Shown: positions 1 to 8,403 of the stretch, piece by piece
How the letters are laid out: the number at the start of each line of letters is the position of its first letter
How positions within the stretch are numbered: the first letter of the stretch is position 1
DNA from: an uncultured Lachnospiraceae bacterium
GTDB lineage: Bacteria > Bacillota > Clostridia > Lachnospirales > Lachnospiraceae
Assembly: GCA_902779305.1 (NCBI GenBank)
Contig: CACZBD010000012.1
Coordinates: forward strand, 47,217 to 111,216
DNA: 64,000 nt
Direction: 5' to 3'
Made by a program: the position numbers and the translations under genes
Notes under the pieces: model-generated
Seen by the model: the letters and a program-made list of their open reading frames with translations, nothing else
What the model was told of the DNA's origin: nothing
Database searches by the model: none

Positions 1-2
1 CC

Positions 3-119
3 CACGGGGTGGCCACGCTGGTGACGGCAAAGCGGGTCAACATGACGGAAAACGAGATCAAAAAGCTTTTGATGAAGGCGTACGAAGGCTTTTTGGGATC
101 ATACGATCACGGAGGCTAG
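3..119 (+). CDS. C-terminal fragment of an unidentified protein
   Basis: An open frame runs in from the window edge and stops with TAG at 117-119, giving 38 codons. The visible end contains NMTENEIKKLLMKAYEGF and finishes in YDHGG. The composition looks like ordinary coding sequence and the strand matches the genes that follow. I do not recognise the family from this fragment, and the rest of the gene lies outside the window. Confidence 0.5.
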   Translation, partial: HGVATLVTAKRVNMTENEIKKLLMKAYEGFLGSYDHGG

Positions 120-200
120 AAGGGAAGCCGATGTGACGTTCGCCCTTGCCTGAAGGCAGGGACAGTACCGGAATATGAGGAGATAACAGGGGGTCAATCC

Positions 201-512
201 GTGACATTTGAAGAAAGAGAGCGTATTCGGCGTAAAAAGAGGCGCAGGAAACAGATGCGGCGCACCATGAGGAGTGTTCTGCTGTTCCCGTCACGGTTGC
301 CTCATGTGAGTGAACAGGTGGTTCTTACTGCCGTAAAAGCCTGTGAGATCATCGGACTCGTCTTTGTGGTCCTCCTGATCTGCAGCATGCTGAATCCGAG
401 CGGACTGCTGACGGTCCTGAGAACGGTTTCGGCCCTGGCATTCTTTGTTTTGTTTTTTTTTATAAAACTTGAGGAATATCAGGACGTTTTGGAAAAGTAC
501 ACCGCGTTTTGA
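201..512 (+). CDS. Small basic-N-terminus membrane protein, function unknown
   Basis: A 103-aa protein starts at GTG, with a ribosome binding site of the AGGGGG type about 8 nt upstream. The first 25 residues are strongly basic (ERERIRRKKRRRKQMRR), so they probably stay in the cytoplasm. Two hydrophobic stretches follow, at about residues 46-66 and 73-87, suggesting a two-helix inner-membrane protein. A perfect hairpin at 570-596 follows the stop. No family is recognised. The gene call rests on start signals, strand and membrane-type composition; a long antisense frame over the same stretch is a shadow. Confidence 0.6.
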   Translation: MTFEERERIRRKKRRRKQMRRTMRSVLLFPSRLPHVSEQVVLTAVKACEIIGLVFVVLLICSMLNPSGLLTVLRTVSALAFFVLFFFIKLEEYQDVLEKYTAF

Positions 513-539
513 AGGGAAGCGCAGTGTGTGATCTTTAGA

Positions 540-568
540 TTTATGAGTGGGGATATTGCGTATATAAT
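540..568 (+). promoter_or_regulatory. Putative promoter of the K+ channel gene
   Basis: A perfect TATAAT lies at 563-568, with a weak -35 (TTTATG, 540-545) 17 bp upstream. The predicted start of transcription falls at the base of the hairpin at 570-596. The -35 matches consensus at only three positions, so activity is uncertain. Confidence 0.45.
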
Positions 569-569
569 A

Positions 570-600
570 AGAGCAGGTGAGGGGAACACCTGCTCTTTGT
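570..600 (+). terminator. Hairpin between the small membrane gene and the K+ channel
   Basis: A perfect 10-bp stem, AGAGCAGGTG (570-579) with CACCTGCTCT (587-596), encloses a 7-nt loop and is followed by only three T residues. It could end transcription from the upstream gene. Because it begins about 2 nt after a TATAAT box, it could instead be a 5'-terminal stem of the downstream mRNA. Confidence 0.45.
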
Positions 601-630
601 AAGATAACGGGAAAGGCGGAGATAAGCGGT

Positions 631-1794
631 ATGGAGAAGAAAAGCATTCGCAGAAAGGTCTTTCAGATCATTTCGATCGGCAACAAGTCGGATCTGCCGT
701 CGAGGATCTTTGATATTGCGCTGGTGGTCGTGATCGTATGCAACCTTACGGTCACACTGCTCTCGACATTTGATTACTGGGACAGATATGACAACATCTT
801 AAACAGCATCGAACTGGTCACGATCGTGTTGTTTCTGATCGAATATGTCCTGCGCCTGTGGACGGCGGACTATCTGTATCCGGACAAGAAAAGGGCACTT
901 GCCGTAATCGCTTTTGTCTTTTCCCTAAGCGGTCTCATCGACCTGCTGACGTTTCTGCCGTATTTCCTGCCGTTTCTGTTTCCAGCGGGCGCGGTGGCCT
1001 TCCGGATGCTGCGCGTGATCAGGATCTTCAGACTGTTCAGGATCAATGCGCAGAATGATGCGTTTTCCGTGATCGTCGATGTTTTGTATGAAAAAAGGAA
1101 CCAGCTGCTGTTTTCGATCGTGCTGATCCTGATCTTTATGGTCGCTGCTTCCCTCTGCATGTATGACCTGGAACATGAGGCGCAGCCGGAAGCCTTTGAG
1201 AACGCATTCTCGGGGATCTGGTGGTCGGTTTCGACGCTGCTGACGGTCGGCTACGGGGATATTTACCCGATCACGATCGCAGGAAGGATCATGGCGATCA
1301 TCATCTCGTTCCTCGGCGTCGGCATGGTGGCGATCCCGACAGGTATCATTTCCGCCGGATTCGTGCAGCAGTATACGAAGCGCAAGTCGATGCTGAATTA
1401 CGGCAGAGAACACGAACTGGAATTTGTGACCGTGAGCATTCCGGGCGGACATCCCTGGGAAGGCATGCGGCTGGATCAGATCACGCTGCCGCCGTCGCTC
1501 TTTGTGTCCAATGTGGTCCGCGGCCGTGAAAACATGCCGGTCAGGGACGATCTCATCCTCTGTGCTGCGGACACGCTGATGCTTGCAACGCTGAACCGCA
1601 GGGAAGAATCCGGAGAGAATCTGCGGGAAGTCCGTGTGGAATACAACAACGAATGGATCGGAAGACCTGTCCGGGAACTGGATCTGCAGTCCGATGAGCA
1701 TGTCGTGCTGATCAGAAGGAATGATAAAAATCTGGTGCCGGACGCTTCCACGACGGTCCGCGAAGGCGACGCGGTGCTCCTTTACAACAACTGA
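631..1794 (+). CDS. Voltage-gated potassium channel, 6-TM with TrkA-C-like tail
   Basis: This 387-aa protein has the Kv-type ion transport architecture: hydrophobic helices from about residue 25, and an S4-like voltage-sensor helix at about 125-138 with Arg spaced every third position (RMLRVIRIFRLFRI). A pore loop follows with the K+ selectivity filter TVGYGD at about 205-210, then an S6 helix. The C-terminal ~125 residues resemble a TrkA-C/RCK_C ligand-binding domain, ending GRPVRELDL...VREGDAVLLYNN. The start at ATG 631 is preferred over an in-frame GTG at 577. The GTG lies inside the upstream hairpin, whereas 631 follows GGCGGAG. The likely role is gated K+ flux and membrane-potential control; ligand unknown. 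Confidence 0.9.
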   Translation: MEKKSIRRKVFQIISIGNKSDLPSRIFDIALVVVIVCNLTVTLLSTFDYWDRYDNILNSIELVTIVLFLIEYVLRLWTADYLYPDKKRALAVIAFVFSLSGLIDLLTFLPYFLPFLFPAGAVAFRMLRVIRIFRLFRINAQNDAFSVIVDVLYEKRNQLLFSIVLILIFMVAASLCMYDLEHEAQPEAFENAFSGIWWSVSTLLTVGYGDIYPITIAGRIMAIIISFLGVGMVAIPTGIISAGFVQQYTKRKSMLNYGREHELEFVTVSIPGGHPWEGMRLDQITLPPSLFVSNVVRGRENMPVRDDLILCAADTLMLATLNRREESGENLREVRVEYNNEWIGRPVRELDLQSDEHVVLIRRNDKNLVPDASTTVREGDAVLLYNN

Positions 1795-1838
1795 GTTTCT
1801 TTACAACAGACAGGCCGGAAGGTATACTTACAGATACG

Positions 1839-3212
1839 ATGAACACGGATATCAAAAGAAGTGAAAACAAGATGGGCACCATGCCGGTGGGGAAACTGCT
1901 TGTCACCATGTCCCTGCCGATGATGGCATCGATGCTGGTGCAGGCCCTTTACAATATCGTGGACAGCATTTTTGTCGCCAGGATCTGTGAAAACGCGCTG
2001 ACGGCAGTATCTCTTGCCTTTCCGATCCAGACACTGATGATCGGACTCGGGGTCGGGCTTGGCGTCGGCATGAATGCGGTCCTTTCCAGATCTTTGGGTG
2101 AAAAGGATGCGGAAAAAGTCACGGCCTCTGCCATGAACGCGCTGTTCATGACGCTTGTCAACATCGCGATCTTTCTGTTGATCGGATTCTTTGCGATCAG
2201 GCCGTTCTACTTAAGCCAGACGGACAATGCCGAGATCGTGGGTTTCGGCGTGGATTATCTGACGATCGTCTGCTGCTTTTCGACAGGCATCTTTTTCCAG
2301 GTGATCTTCGAAAAGCTGCTGCAGTCTACCGGAAGGACCTTAGAGTCCATGTTTTCCCAGCTTGTCGGTGCCGTGACTAATCTGATCTTTGATCCGATCC
2401 TGATCTTCGGCCTCTTAGGGTTCCCGAAACTCGGCGTCAAAGGCGCAGCCATCGCAACGGTTGCCGGCCAGTTTATGGGAGCGACTGTAGGACTGCTTCT
2501 CAATATTTTCAGAAATCCCGATATCCGTTTCCGGATCAAAGGCTTCAGGCCAAGCATCCCGATCATCGGGGAGATCTACCGTGTCGGCCTGCCTTCCATC
2601 ATCATGCAGGGCGTCGGTTCCCTGATGACCTATACGATGAACCAGATCCTGATCGTCTTTTCCACAACGGCAACGGCGGTCTTCGGCGTGTATTTTAAAC
2701 TGCAGAGTTTTGTGTTCATGCCGCTTTTCGGAATGAACAGCGGGATGATCCCGATCATCGCATACAACTACGGGGCAAGAAACCGCAAACGCATGATCGA
2801 TACGATCCGTGTCGCGACCGTGATCGCGGTTTCGATCATGCTGGTCGGCCTGTTCGTGTTTGAAGTATTCCCGTCTGCTTTGTTTGCTCTGTTTGACGCA
2901 TCGGATCATATGCTTGAAATGGGGGATCTTGCGCTTAGGATCATCGCGATCCATTTTCCGATCGCAGCGGTCTGCATCGTGTTCGGATCGACGTTTCAGG
3001 CGCTTGGGAACGGCGTCTATTCTCTGGTCGTTTCTCTGATCAGGCAGGTTGTCGTGCTCCTGCCGGCTGCGTTTCTTCTGTCGCGTCTCGGTGAGGTCCG
3101 CTTTGTCTGGTGGGCATTTCCGATCGCCGAGGTCGCTTCCCTTATCGTTTCCGTGATCTGTATGGTTAGGATCTACAAGAATGTGATCAGCAAAGTGCCG
3201 GAGGGCGCATAA
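1839..3212 (+). CDS. MATE family efflux transporter
   Basis: This 457-aa polytopic protein is the usual MATE length, with about twelve hydrophobic helices. Typical sequence includes PVGKLLVTMSLPMMASMLVQALYN at its start (residues about 11-34) and DSIFVARICENALTAVSLAFP soon after, with an internal two-fold repeat. The family exports organic cations and drugs using Na+ or H+ gradients; the substrate cannot be told from sequence. It lies 44 nt after the K+ channel and 6 nt before the helicase gene, so the three may be co-transcribed. The ATG at 1839 has a poorly spaced ribosome binding site; ATG 1872 is an alternative start that would keep the whole transporter domain. Confidence 0.9.
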   Translation: MNTDIKRSENKMGTMPVGKLLVTMSLPMMASMLVQALYNIVDSIFVARICENALTAVSLAFPIQTLMIGLGVGLGVGMNAVLSRSLGEKDAEKVTASAMNALFMTLVNIAIFLLIGFFAIRPFYLSQTDNAEIVGFGVDYLTIVCCFSTGIFFQVIFEKLLQSTGRTLESMFSQLVGAVTNLIFDPILIFGLLGFPKLGVKGAAIATVAGQFMGATVGLLLNIFRNPDIRFRIKGFRPSIPIIGEIYRVGLPSIIMQGVGSLMTYTMNQILIVFSTTATAVFGVYFKLQSFVFMPLFGMNSGMIPIIAYNYGARNRKRMIDTIRVATVIAVSIMLVGLFVFEVFPSALFALFDASDHMLEMGDLALRIIAIHFPIAAVCIVFGSTFQALGNGVYSLVVSLIRQVVVLLPAAFLLSRLGEVRFVWWAFPIAEVASLIVSVICMVRIYKNVISKVPEGA

Positions 3213-3218
3213 TTTCAT

Positions 3219-5717
3219 ATGAAAAAGGAACTTGTGCAAAAATCACGGCAGCAGACCGGTGTCACGGATCAGATCAGACCGGTCATCAGGATCTCTGTCA
3301 GGGAACTTGTGGAATTCATCCTTAGGACCGGAGATATCGACAACCGCCACAGGGGGAGCAGCGATCCGCTATCGGCGATGCTTGAAGGCGCCAAGCTGCA
3401 CCGGATGATCCAGAAGCAGATGGGGCCGGACTATCATCCGGAAATGCTCATGCGCTTTTGCTACCCGCAGAGTGACTATGACATCCTGATCGAAGGACGC
3501 GCGGACGGGGTGATCTTTACGGAAGCAGAGTCCCTGACGCCTGCCGTGATCGATGAGATCAAGTCGACGCACAGGGAACCGGAAAAGATCGGAAAGCCCG
3601 ATGAGGTGCATCTGGCGCAGGCCAAGGTGTATGCCTATATTTTCGCGCAGCAGACAGATCGCAAAGAGATCGGCGTGCGCATTACCTATGCCAATGTGGA
3701 TACGCGGGAACTGAAATATTTTCACGAAACCTACACGTTTAAAGAGATCGAGAAATGGTTTCTGAAACTGATGCAGGATTATGTCCGCTGGTCGGACTTT
3801 GTTTTTTCATGGGAACAGGAACGGAACCGGTCGATCAAAGCGCTGGAATTTCCGTTTGAATACAGAGTGGGACAGAAGGAACTTGCGGCGGGTGTTTACC
3901 GGACGATCTATCTTGGAAAGCGGCTGTTCGTGGAGGCTCCAACGGGTGTCGGCAAGACGGTATCCACGGTGTTTCCGACGGTCAAAGCCATGGGGGAGGG
4001 GCTCGTCGACAAGATCTTTTATCTGACGGCCAAGACCATTACCAGAACCGTTGCACTGGACTGTTTTAACACCTTAAGAGACGGCGGATTAAAGATCAAG
4101 ACCGTCGTGATCACAGCCAAGGAAAAGATCTGCCCCTTAAGCGAATGTACCTGTAATCCGGACGCCTGTCCAAGGGCGAAAGGCCATTTTGACAGGATCA
4201 ATGATGCGATGTATGACCTGTTAAGTTCCACGGACTCTTTTGACAGGGAGACCGTGGAAGAGTATGCCGCAAAACATGAGGTCTGCCCGTTCGAGATGAG
4301 CCTGGACATGTCGCTTTTTTCAGATGGCGTGATCTGTGATTACAACTATGTTTTCGATCCCAATGTCTATCTGCGCAGGTTCTTTGCGGAGGGAGTCGAC
4401 AGACAGTATGCGTTCCTGATCGACGAGGCGCATAACCTGGTCGAACGCGGTATGGAGATGTATTCGGCCGTGCTCATCAAGGAACAGGTCCTTGAGGTGC
4501 TTGGCATTGTAAAGGAACAGGACAAGAAACTCGCAAGAGGCCTGAACAACACCAACAAGCAGCTGCTCGCGTTAAAGCGGGACTGTGAGGAATTTCTGGT
4601 GCCGGATTTCATTTCCGCGCTGCTTGTTTCCCTGACGCGTCTGCAGGGGCTGCTGGAGAGTTATCTCGAGGACGAGGAACCGGTCAGAAAGACAAAGACA
4701 ACGCAACTTGCGCTGCCGGTTACGGCGGGAGAGAAGAACCGGGACAGGGAAAAAGTGCTGGACCTTTATTTTCAGGTCAGGCATTTTATGAATATGTATG
4801 AAAATATGGGCGAAGACGATTACGTGACCTATTGCGAGCATCTGCGCGACGGGCGGTTCATGGTAAAACTTCTGTGCATCGATCCTTCTGCTTCGCTTCG
4901 AAAGTGCCTGGACAAGGGACGCTCGACGGTGTTCTTTTCGGCAACGCTCTTACCGATCCAATATTACCAAAACATGCTTTCCGGGGATGTCAACGATTAT
5001 ACGATCTATGCGCAGTCGGTCTTTGATCCGAAAAAGCGGGGGCTGTTCATCGCAAATGATGTCAGCAGCAAATACAGCCGCCGCACGAAACAGGAATATG
5101 ACAGCATTGCCAAATATATCTTAAGGATCACTTCCGCCAAAAAGGGAAACTACATGGTTTTTTTCCCTTCGCACGCCTTTCTGAATGAGGTGTATACGGC
5201 TTTTATGGCGGACTACTATGATGAGGAGACGCAGGAAGTCCTGATGCAGAAGAACACCATGAGCGAGGAGGAGCGGGAAGCGTTTCTTGACCGGTTCACG
5301 GTGGAAAACAGTGACAAAACGCTGATCGGATTCTGCGCGATCGGCGGGATCTTTGCGGAAGGGATCGATCTGAAGCACGACAGCCTGATCGGCGCGATCA
5401 TTGTTGGCACCGGGCTTCCGATGGTGACCAACGAGCGGCAGCTTCTCAGGGAACGCTATGATCTTAGGGACTGGGACGGCTTCGATTACGCATATCGTTA
5501 TCCCGGCATGAACAAGGTCATGCAGGCGGCGGGCCGTGTGATCCGTACCGTTTCCGACATCGGGATCGTCGCGCTTCTGGACGAGAGGTTCCTGACGGGC
5601 TCCTACCGCCTGCTTTTTCCGCGCGAATGGAAGAACTACGAAACCGTCAACCTGCAAACTGTCGACGACCAGGTACGGGGTTTTTGGGAGGTCGTCACCA
5701 TCGGCGAAGCCGATTAA
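3219..5717 (+). CDS. RecB-type nuclease fused to XPD/DinG-type Fe-S helicase
   Basis: An 832-aa protein in two parts. Residues about 1-200 look like a PD-(D/E)XK nuclease of the RecB/Cas4 type: GRADGVI (about 91), IDEIKST (about 111) and a QxxxY motif in HLAQAKVYAYIF (about 130). From about 215 it is a superfamily 2 helicase of the DinG/XPD group. It has Walker A (APTGVGKT, about 240), a four-Cys Fe-S signature (CPLSECTCNPDACP, about 305), DEAH (about 401) and motif VI (AAGRVIRT, about 769). Known relatives unwind DNA 5' to 3' in repair. The ATG lies 6 nt after the MATE stop, with GGAGGG inside the end of that gene. No crispr or addAB genes are adjacent. Confidence 0.88.
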   Translation: MKKELVQKSRQQTGVTDQIRPVIRISVRELVEFILRTGDIDNRHRGSSDPLSAMLEGAKLHRMIQKQMGPDYHPEMLMRFCYPQSDYDILIEGRADGVIFTEAESLTPAVIDEIKSTHREPEKIGKPDEVHLAQAKVYAYIFAQQTDRKEIGVRITYANVDTRELKYFHETYTFKEIEKWFLKLMQDYVRWSDFVFSWEQERNRSIKALEFPFEYRVGQKELAAGVYRTIYLGKRLFVEAPTGVGKTVSTVFPTVKAMGEGLVDKIFYLTAKTITRTVALDCFNTLRDGGLKIKTVVITAKEKICPLSECTCNPDACPRAKGHFDRINDAMYDLLSSTDSFDRETVEEYAAKHEVCPFEMSLDMSLFSDGVICDYNYVFDPNVYLRRFFAEGVDRQYAFLIDEAHNLVERGMEMYSAVLIKEQVLEVLGIVKEQDKKLARGLNNTNKQLLALKRDCEEFLVPDFISALLVSLTRLQGLLESYLEDEEPVRKTKTTQLALPVTAGEKNRDREKVLDLYFQVRHFMNMYENMGEDDYVTYCEHLRDGRFMVKLLCIDPSASLRKCLDKGRSTVFFSATLLPIQYYQNMLSGDVNDYTIYAQSVFDPKKRGLFIANDVSSKYSRRTKQEYDSIAKYILRITSAKKGNYMVFFPSHAFLNEVYTAFMADYYDEETQEVLMQKNTMSEEEREAFLDRFTVENSDKTLIGFCAIGGIFAEGIDLKHDSLIGAIIVGTGLPMVTNERQLLRERYDLRDWDGFDYAYRYPGMNKVMQAAGRVIRTVSDIGIVALLDERFLTGSYRLLFPREWKNYETVNLQTVDDQVRGFWEVVTIGEAD

Positions 5718-5722
5718 AATTG

Positions 5723-5864
5723 TGACGACCGAACTGCCACCGAACGAAGTTCGGAGGCGTTACCTTATTAACATTTGTGCGGTTCCTGAGGATCAGGAAC
5801 CGTGCCCGGTAAGCACGAAGTGCTTACAGAATGGCAGCATTTGACGACCGAACTGCCACCGAAC
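5723..5864 (+). repeat. 23-bp perfect direct repeat flanking tandem hairpins
   Basis: Two identical 23-bp copies lie at 5723-5745 and 5842-5864, both beginning TGACGACCGAACTGCC. Between them sit three perfect hairpins, each with a three-base loop: 5740-5754 (6 bp, GAA loop), 5780-5802 (10 bp, GGA loop) and 5809-5827 (8 bp, GAA loop). The same 23-mer was not noticed elsewhere in the window. It could be the footprint of a small mobile repeat or part of a structured leader. Confidence 0.8.
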
Positions 5865-5895
5865 AGTTACATTTAACCATTTTACAGAGGAACCG
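5734..5895 (+). promoter_or_regulatory. Candidate structured mRNA leader with an anti-SD arm
   Basis: CTGCCA (5734-5739) can pair with TGGCAG (5832-5837), closing the three hairpins into a four-way junction. The second repeat copy carries another CTGCCA (5853-5858) that competes for the same TGGCAG. The 5' arm of the middle hairpin (CGGTTCCT, 5780-5787) is perfectly complementary both to its own 3' arm and to AGGAACCG at 5888-5895. That second site overlaps the ribosome binding site of the gene starting at 5899. The layout would allow two exclusive folds that expose or hide that site. The pairings are read from sequence; the switching is inference, and no known riboswitch family is recognised. 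Confidence 0.45.
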
Positions 5896-5898
5896 TTC

Positions 5899-8214
5899 AT
5901 GACGCTCAACGAATTCACCCAACTGATCAAATGGCTTTTGACCTGCTTTTTTATCGCGCTTCTGATGCGGCCTTATCTTCGCGTGAAGAATCTGAAGTTC
6001 TTAGACGGCGGGTTTTTCCTAAGTCTCGGGCTTGGTCTCGCGCTGTCCTTTTTCTTATCCTGGATCTTTTCCGCAACGCTGAACCTTCCGTTTGATGAAC
6101 GTTTTCAGGCGGTACCGATCTTTCTTGGACTGGTTCCTTTGTATGGAAAGCTCAGGGATCATTACAGGGCCGGCTTTGAAAAGAGAAAACGGGGGCAGAC
6201 GGACGACGATTTTAAACAATGGCGCGCAGGACTTCTGAAAAAAGAAGAAGCAGGGCATAAGAACAATCCGCTGAAACAGATCATTGGCGCCTTTTACAGC
6301 CCGCAGTGGAAAAACTTCCTGACCGGGTTCGGCGTTTTTGCGCTGCTGTTTATATTGACCGTATGGGTCAGGGGTTATAAGATCGGAGTCGAATGCACGA
6401 CGGAGCAGTACATGGACTTCGGTTTCGTGCAGGCGATCTTCAGACAGAAGAGCGCGGTTCCGGAAGACATCTGGTTCAGCGGTAATCCGCTCAATTATTA
6501 CTATCTCGGACAGGCCTGCACGGCATACCTTTGCAGACTCAGCCGGGTCCTTCCGGACTTTGGGTACACCTTTATGCTCGCAACGGTCTATGCTTCCTGC
6601 ATCGGCATGGTCTTTTCGATCGTGCAGGGATTCCTTTCCGCGATCCTTGGCAGAACAACGAGATCCGTGTTGACCGGATCGGTCACAGCATCCCTTGCGG
6701 CAGCTTTTTCCGGGAACGGACACTACCTTTTGCATGGGATCATCCTGCCGTTTGTGGGAAAGATCACCGGGCAGGATCTGCGCTACAGGCCGGAGGGGTA
6801 TTTCTTCCCGGATTCCACGGTCTATGTCGGCAACTGGCCGGATCTTGCGGATAAAGGGAAAAATGAGTTCCTGGCGTATTCCGTGATCCTGGGCGACCTG
6901 CATGCGCATTATGTAAACCAATTGTTTGTTCTCCCGCTCCTGGTCTTTGCGCTTGACTATGCGCTGGATCCGGAGAAAAAAACCTTTGCGGCAAGACTTC
7001 TGGATGTCCGCTATTTTCTGATCGCCACGCTGCTCGCCATCTTCATGGGCGCAAACTACTGGGATTTTCCGATCTACTATGTGGTGTGCGGCGCGCTGAT
7101 CCTGTTCCATGACATTGCGCTTTATTCTCCCGGGAAAGTCACCTGCAAGTCGGAAGAAACCGTACACAGCGCCAGCATTGCGGTGAAGCGTCTGAAAAAG
7201 GAAGAGCCGGCAAACGGATCCGGAGACAAAGAAAATATCGTTCTGCCGCTCTGGCGGATCGTTGCGGAAGTGCTTGGAAAGGGTGTCCTGATCTTTGGCG
7301 TTGCCAAATTGCTGATCCAGCCGTTTGAGCGGCAGTTTGTCAAGATGGCTTCGGAGATCTGCCTGGCCCACGCTCATACGCAGTTCTATAAATTCGTGGT
7401 ATTATGGGGCATTCCGATCACGATCTCTGCAGCGCTTTTTATACAACTGATGCGGGGAGACCTGAAAAAGCAGTTTCCGCTCGGCAGACTTGCGATCATC
7501 TGTCTGATCCTTTGCGCGACCGGTCTGACGCTGGTTCCGGAAGCGATCTTTATCAGGGATATCTACGGGGACGAATTTGCCCGTTTCAATACGATGTTCA
7601 AGCTGACCTATCAGGCGTTTCTGCTGTTTTCGATCATCACAGGGATCGCCGTCGGCATCTGGCTGCAGCGCAGGAAACTTTCGTTCGCGCTTCCTGCGAT
7701 CGTTGTCACGGCGCTTTTATCGACCTATCTGTTTACGGCGATCCATCAGTTCATGGGGAACGTGCTGATCCCTTCCAACAGAGAAGGCGCCAATGTCTGT
7801 GATTTTCTCTTAAAAGATGCAGACCTGTCAGCGGAGATGACCGCGATCCATCTGCTCAGGGAAGATCCGAGAAGGGTTGTGCACATCCTCGAAGCCGGTG
7901 GCGAGAGCTATACGCCGGATGACAAGTTGTCGGTATTTTCCGGCGCCTGTACCTATGTGGGCTGGAGCGTTCATGAGTGGATGTGGCGTTCGTCTTATAA
8001 CATCATCGGGCCCAGGATGGATGAAACTTCACGGTTCTATCAGGGCGGAGACAAGCGGTTCTGCGAGAATTTTGTCAAGGACCATGAGATCGATTACATC
8101 TTCGCAGGCCCGCAGGAATACGGACAGTACGCGGTGGATTTAAGCGGGTTTGAAGACCTTTGTGATGTGGTCTTTTGTGATGAGAACGGATACGCGCTGT
8201 ACAAGGTCAGGTGA
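5899..8214 (+). CDS. YYY-family (DUF2298) polytopic membrane protein
   Basis: A 771-aa protein with many hydrophobic helices across its length. It carries the tyrosine-rich signature that names the family (NPLNYYYLGQ, about 198-207), followed by DLHAHYVNQLFVLPLL (about 333) and GANYWDFPIYY (about 374). A late soluble segment (about 640-771) ends in IFAGPQEYGQYAVDLSGFEDLC. Members resemble GT-C-type membrane glycosyltransferases, and a glycosylation role is assumed, not proven. The start follows AGAGGAACC by a good distance, and that site is the proposed target of the leader structure just upstream. Confidence 0.82.
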   Translation: MTLNEFTQLIKWLLTCFFIALLMRPYLRVKNLKFLDGGFFLSLGLGLALSFFLSWIFSATLNLPFDERFQAVPIFLGLVPLYGKLRDHYRAGFEKRKRGQTDDDFKQWRAGLLKKEEAGHKNNPLKQIIGAFYSPQWKNFLTGFGVFALLFILTVWVRGYKIGVECTTEQYMDFGFVQAIFRQKSAVPEDIWFSGNPLNYYYLGQACTAYLCRLSRVLPDFGYTFMLATVYASCIGMVFSIVQGFLSAILGRTTRSVLTGSVTASLAAAFSGNGHYLLHGIILPFVGKITGQDLRYRPEGYFFPDSTVYVGNWPDLADKGKNEFLAYSVILGDLHAHYVNQLFVLPLLVFALDYALDPEKKTFAARLLDVRYFLIATLLAIFMGANYWDFPIYYVVCGALILFHDIALYSPGKVTCKSEETVHSASIAVKRLKKEEPANGSGDKENIVLPLWRIVAEVLGKGVLIFGVAKLLIQPFERQFVKMASEICLAHAHTQFYKFVVLWGIPITISAALFIQLMRGDLKKQFPLGRLAIICLILCATGLTLVPEAIFIRDIYGDEFARFNTMFKLTYQAFLLFSIITGIAVGIWLQRRKLSFALPAIVVTALLSTYLFTAIHQFMGNVLIPSNREGANVCDFLLKDADLSAEMTAIHLLREDPRRVVHILEAGGESYTPDDKLSVFSGACTYVGWSVHEWMWRSSYNIIGPRMDETSRFYQGGDKRFCENFVKDHEIDYIFAGPQEYGQYAVDLSGFEDLCDVVFCDENGYALYKVR

Positions 8215-8264
8215 GTCCGAAACGGACCGGGATGCAGTGATCCTACATTGTATGGTCCGTCAAC

Positions 8265-8293
8265 TTGCACAGTCCGTCAAAATCGGGTATACT
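8265..8293 (+). promoter_or_regulatory. Promoter upstream of the twin-SGNH gene
   Basis: TTGCAC (8265-8270), a 17-bp spacer and TATACT (8288-8293) form a good sigma-70/sigma-A promoter. It would give a leader of about 100 nt. An 8-bp inverted repeat (GTGAACGC 8295-8302, GCGTTCAC 8336-8343) lies at the predicted start of transcription. Confidence 0.6.
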
Positions 8294-8403
8294 CGTGAAC
8301 GCCATCAGTTGACATATGATCTTTGTTTTCCGCGAGCGTTCACTCGTTATATGATCTACTGTACGGCAGTGATACACGTTAATGAGCATATAAATTGTAA
8401 GAT

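Noticed and set aside
3219..5717. Cas4 or DinG as part of a CRISPR type IV or other Cas system
   Set aside because: Motifs resemble those proteins, but no csf/cas genes or repeats occur nearby and the gene sits among a transporter and membrane proteins.
6055..7377. Long minus-strand open frame (440 codons) opposite the YYY-family gene
   Set aside because: It has Arg/His/Asp-rich shadow composition, no start signals and no recognisable motifs, and lies fully within a well-supported membrane protein gene on the other strand.
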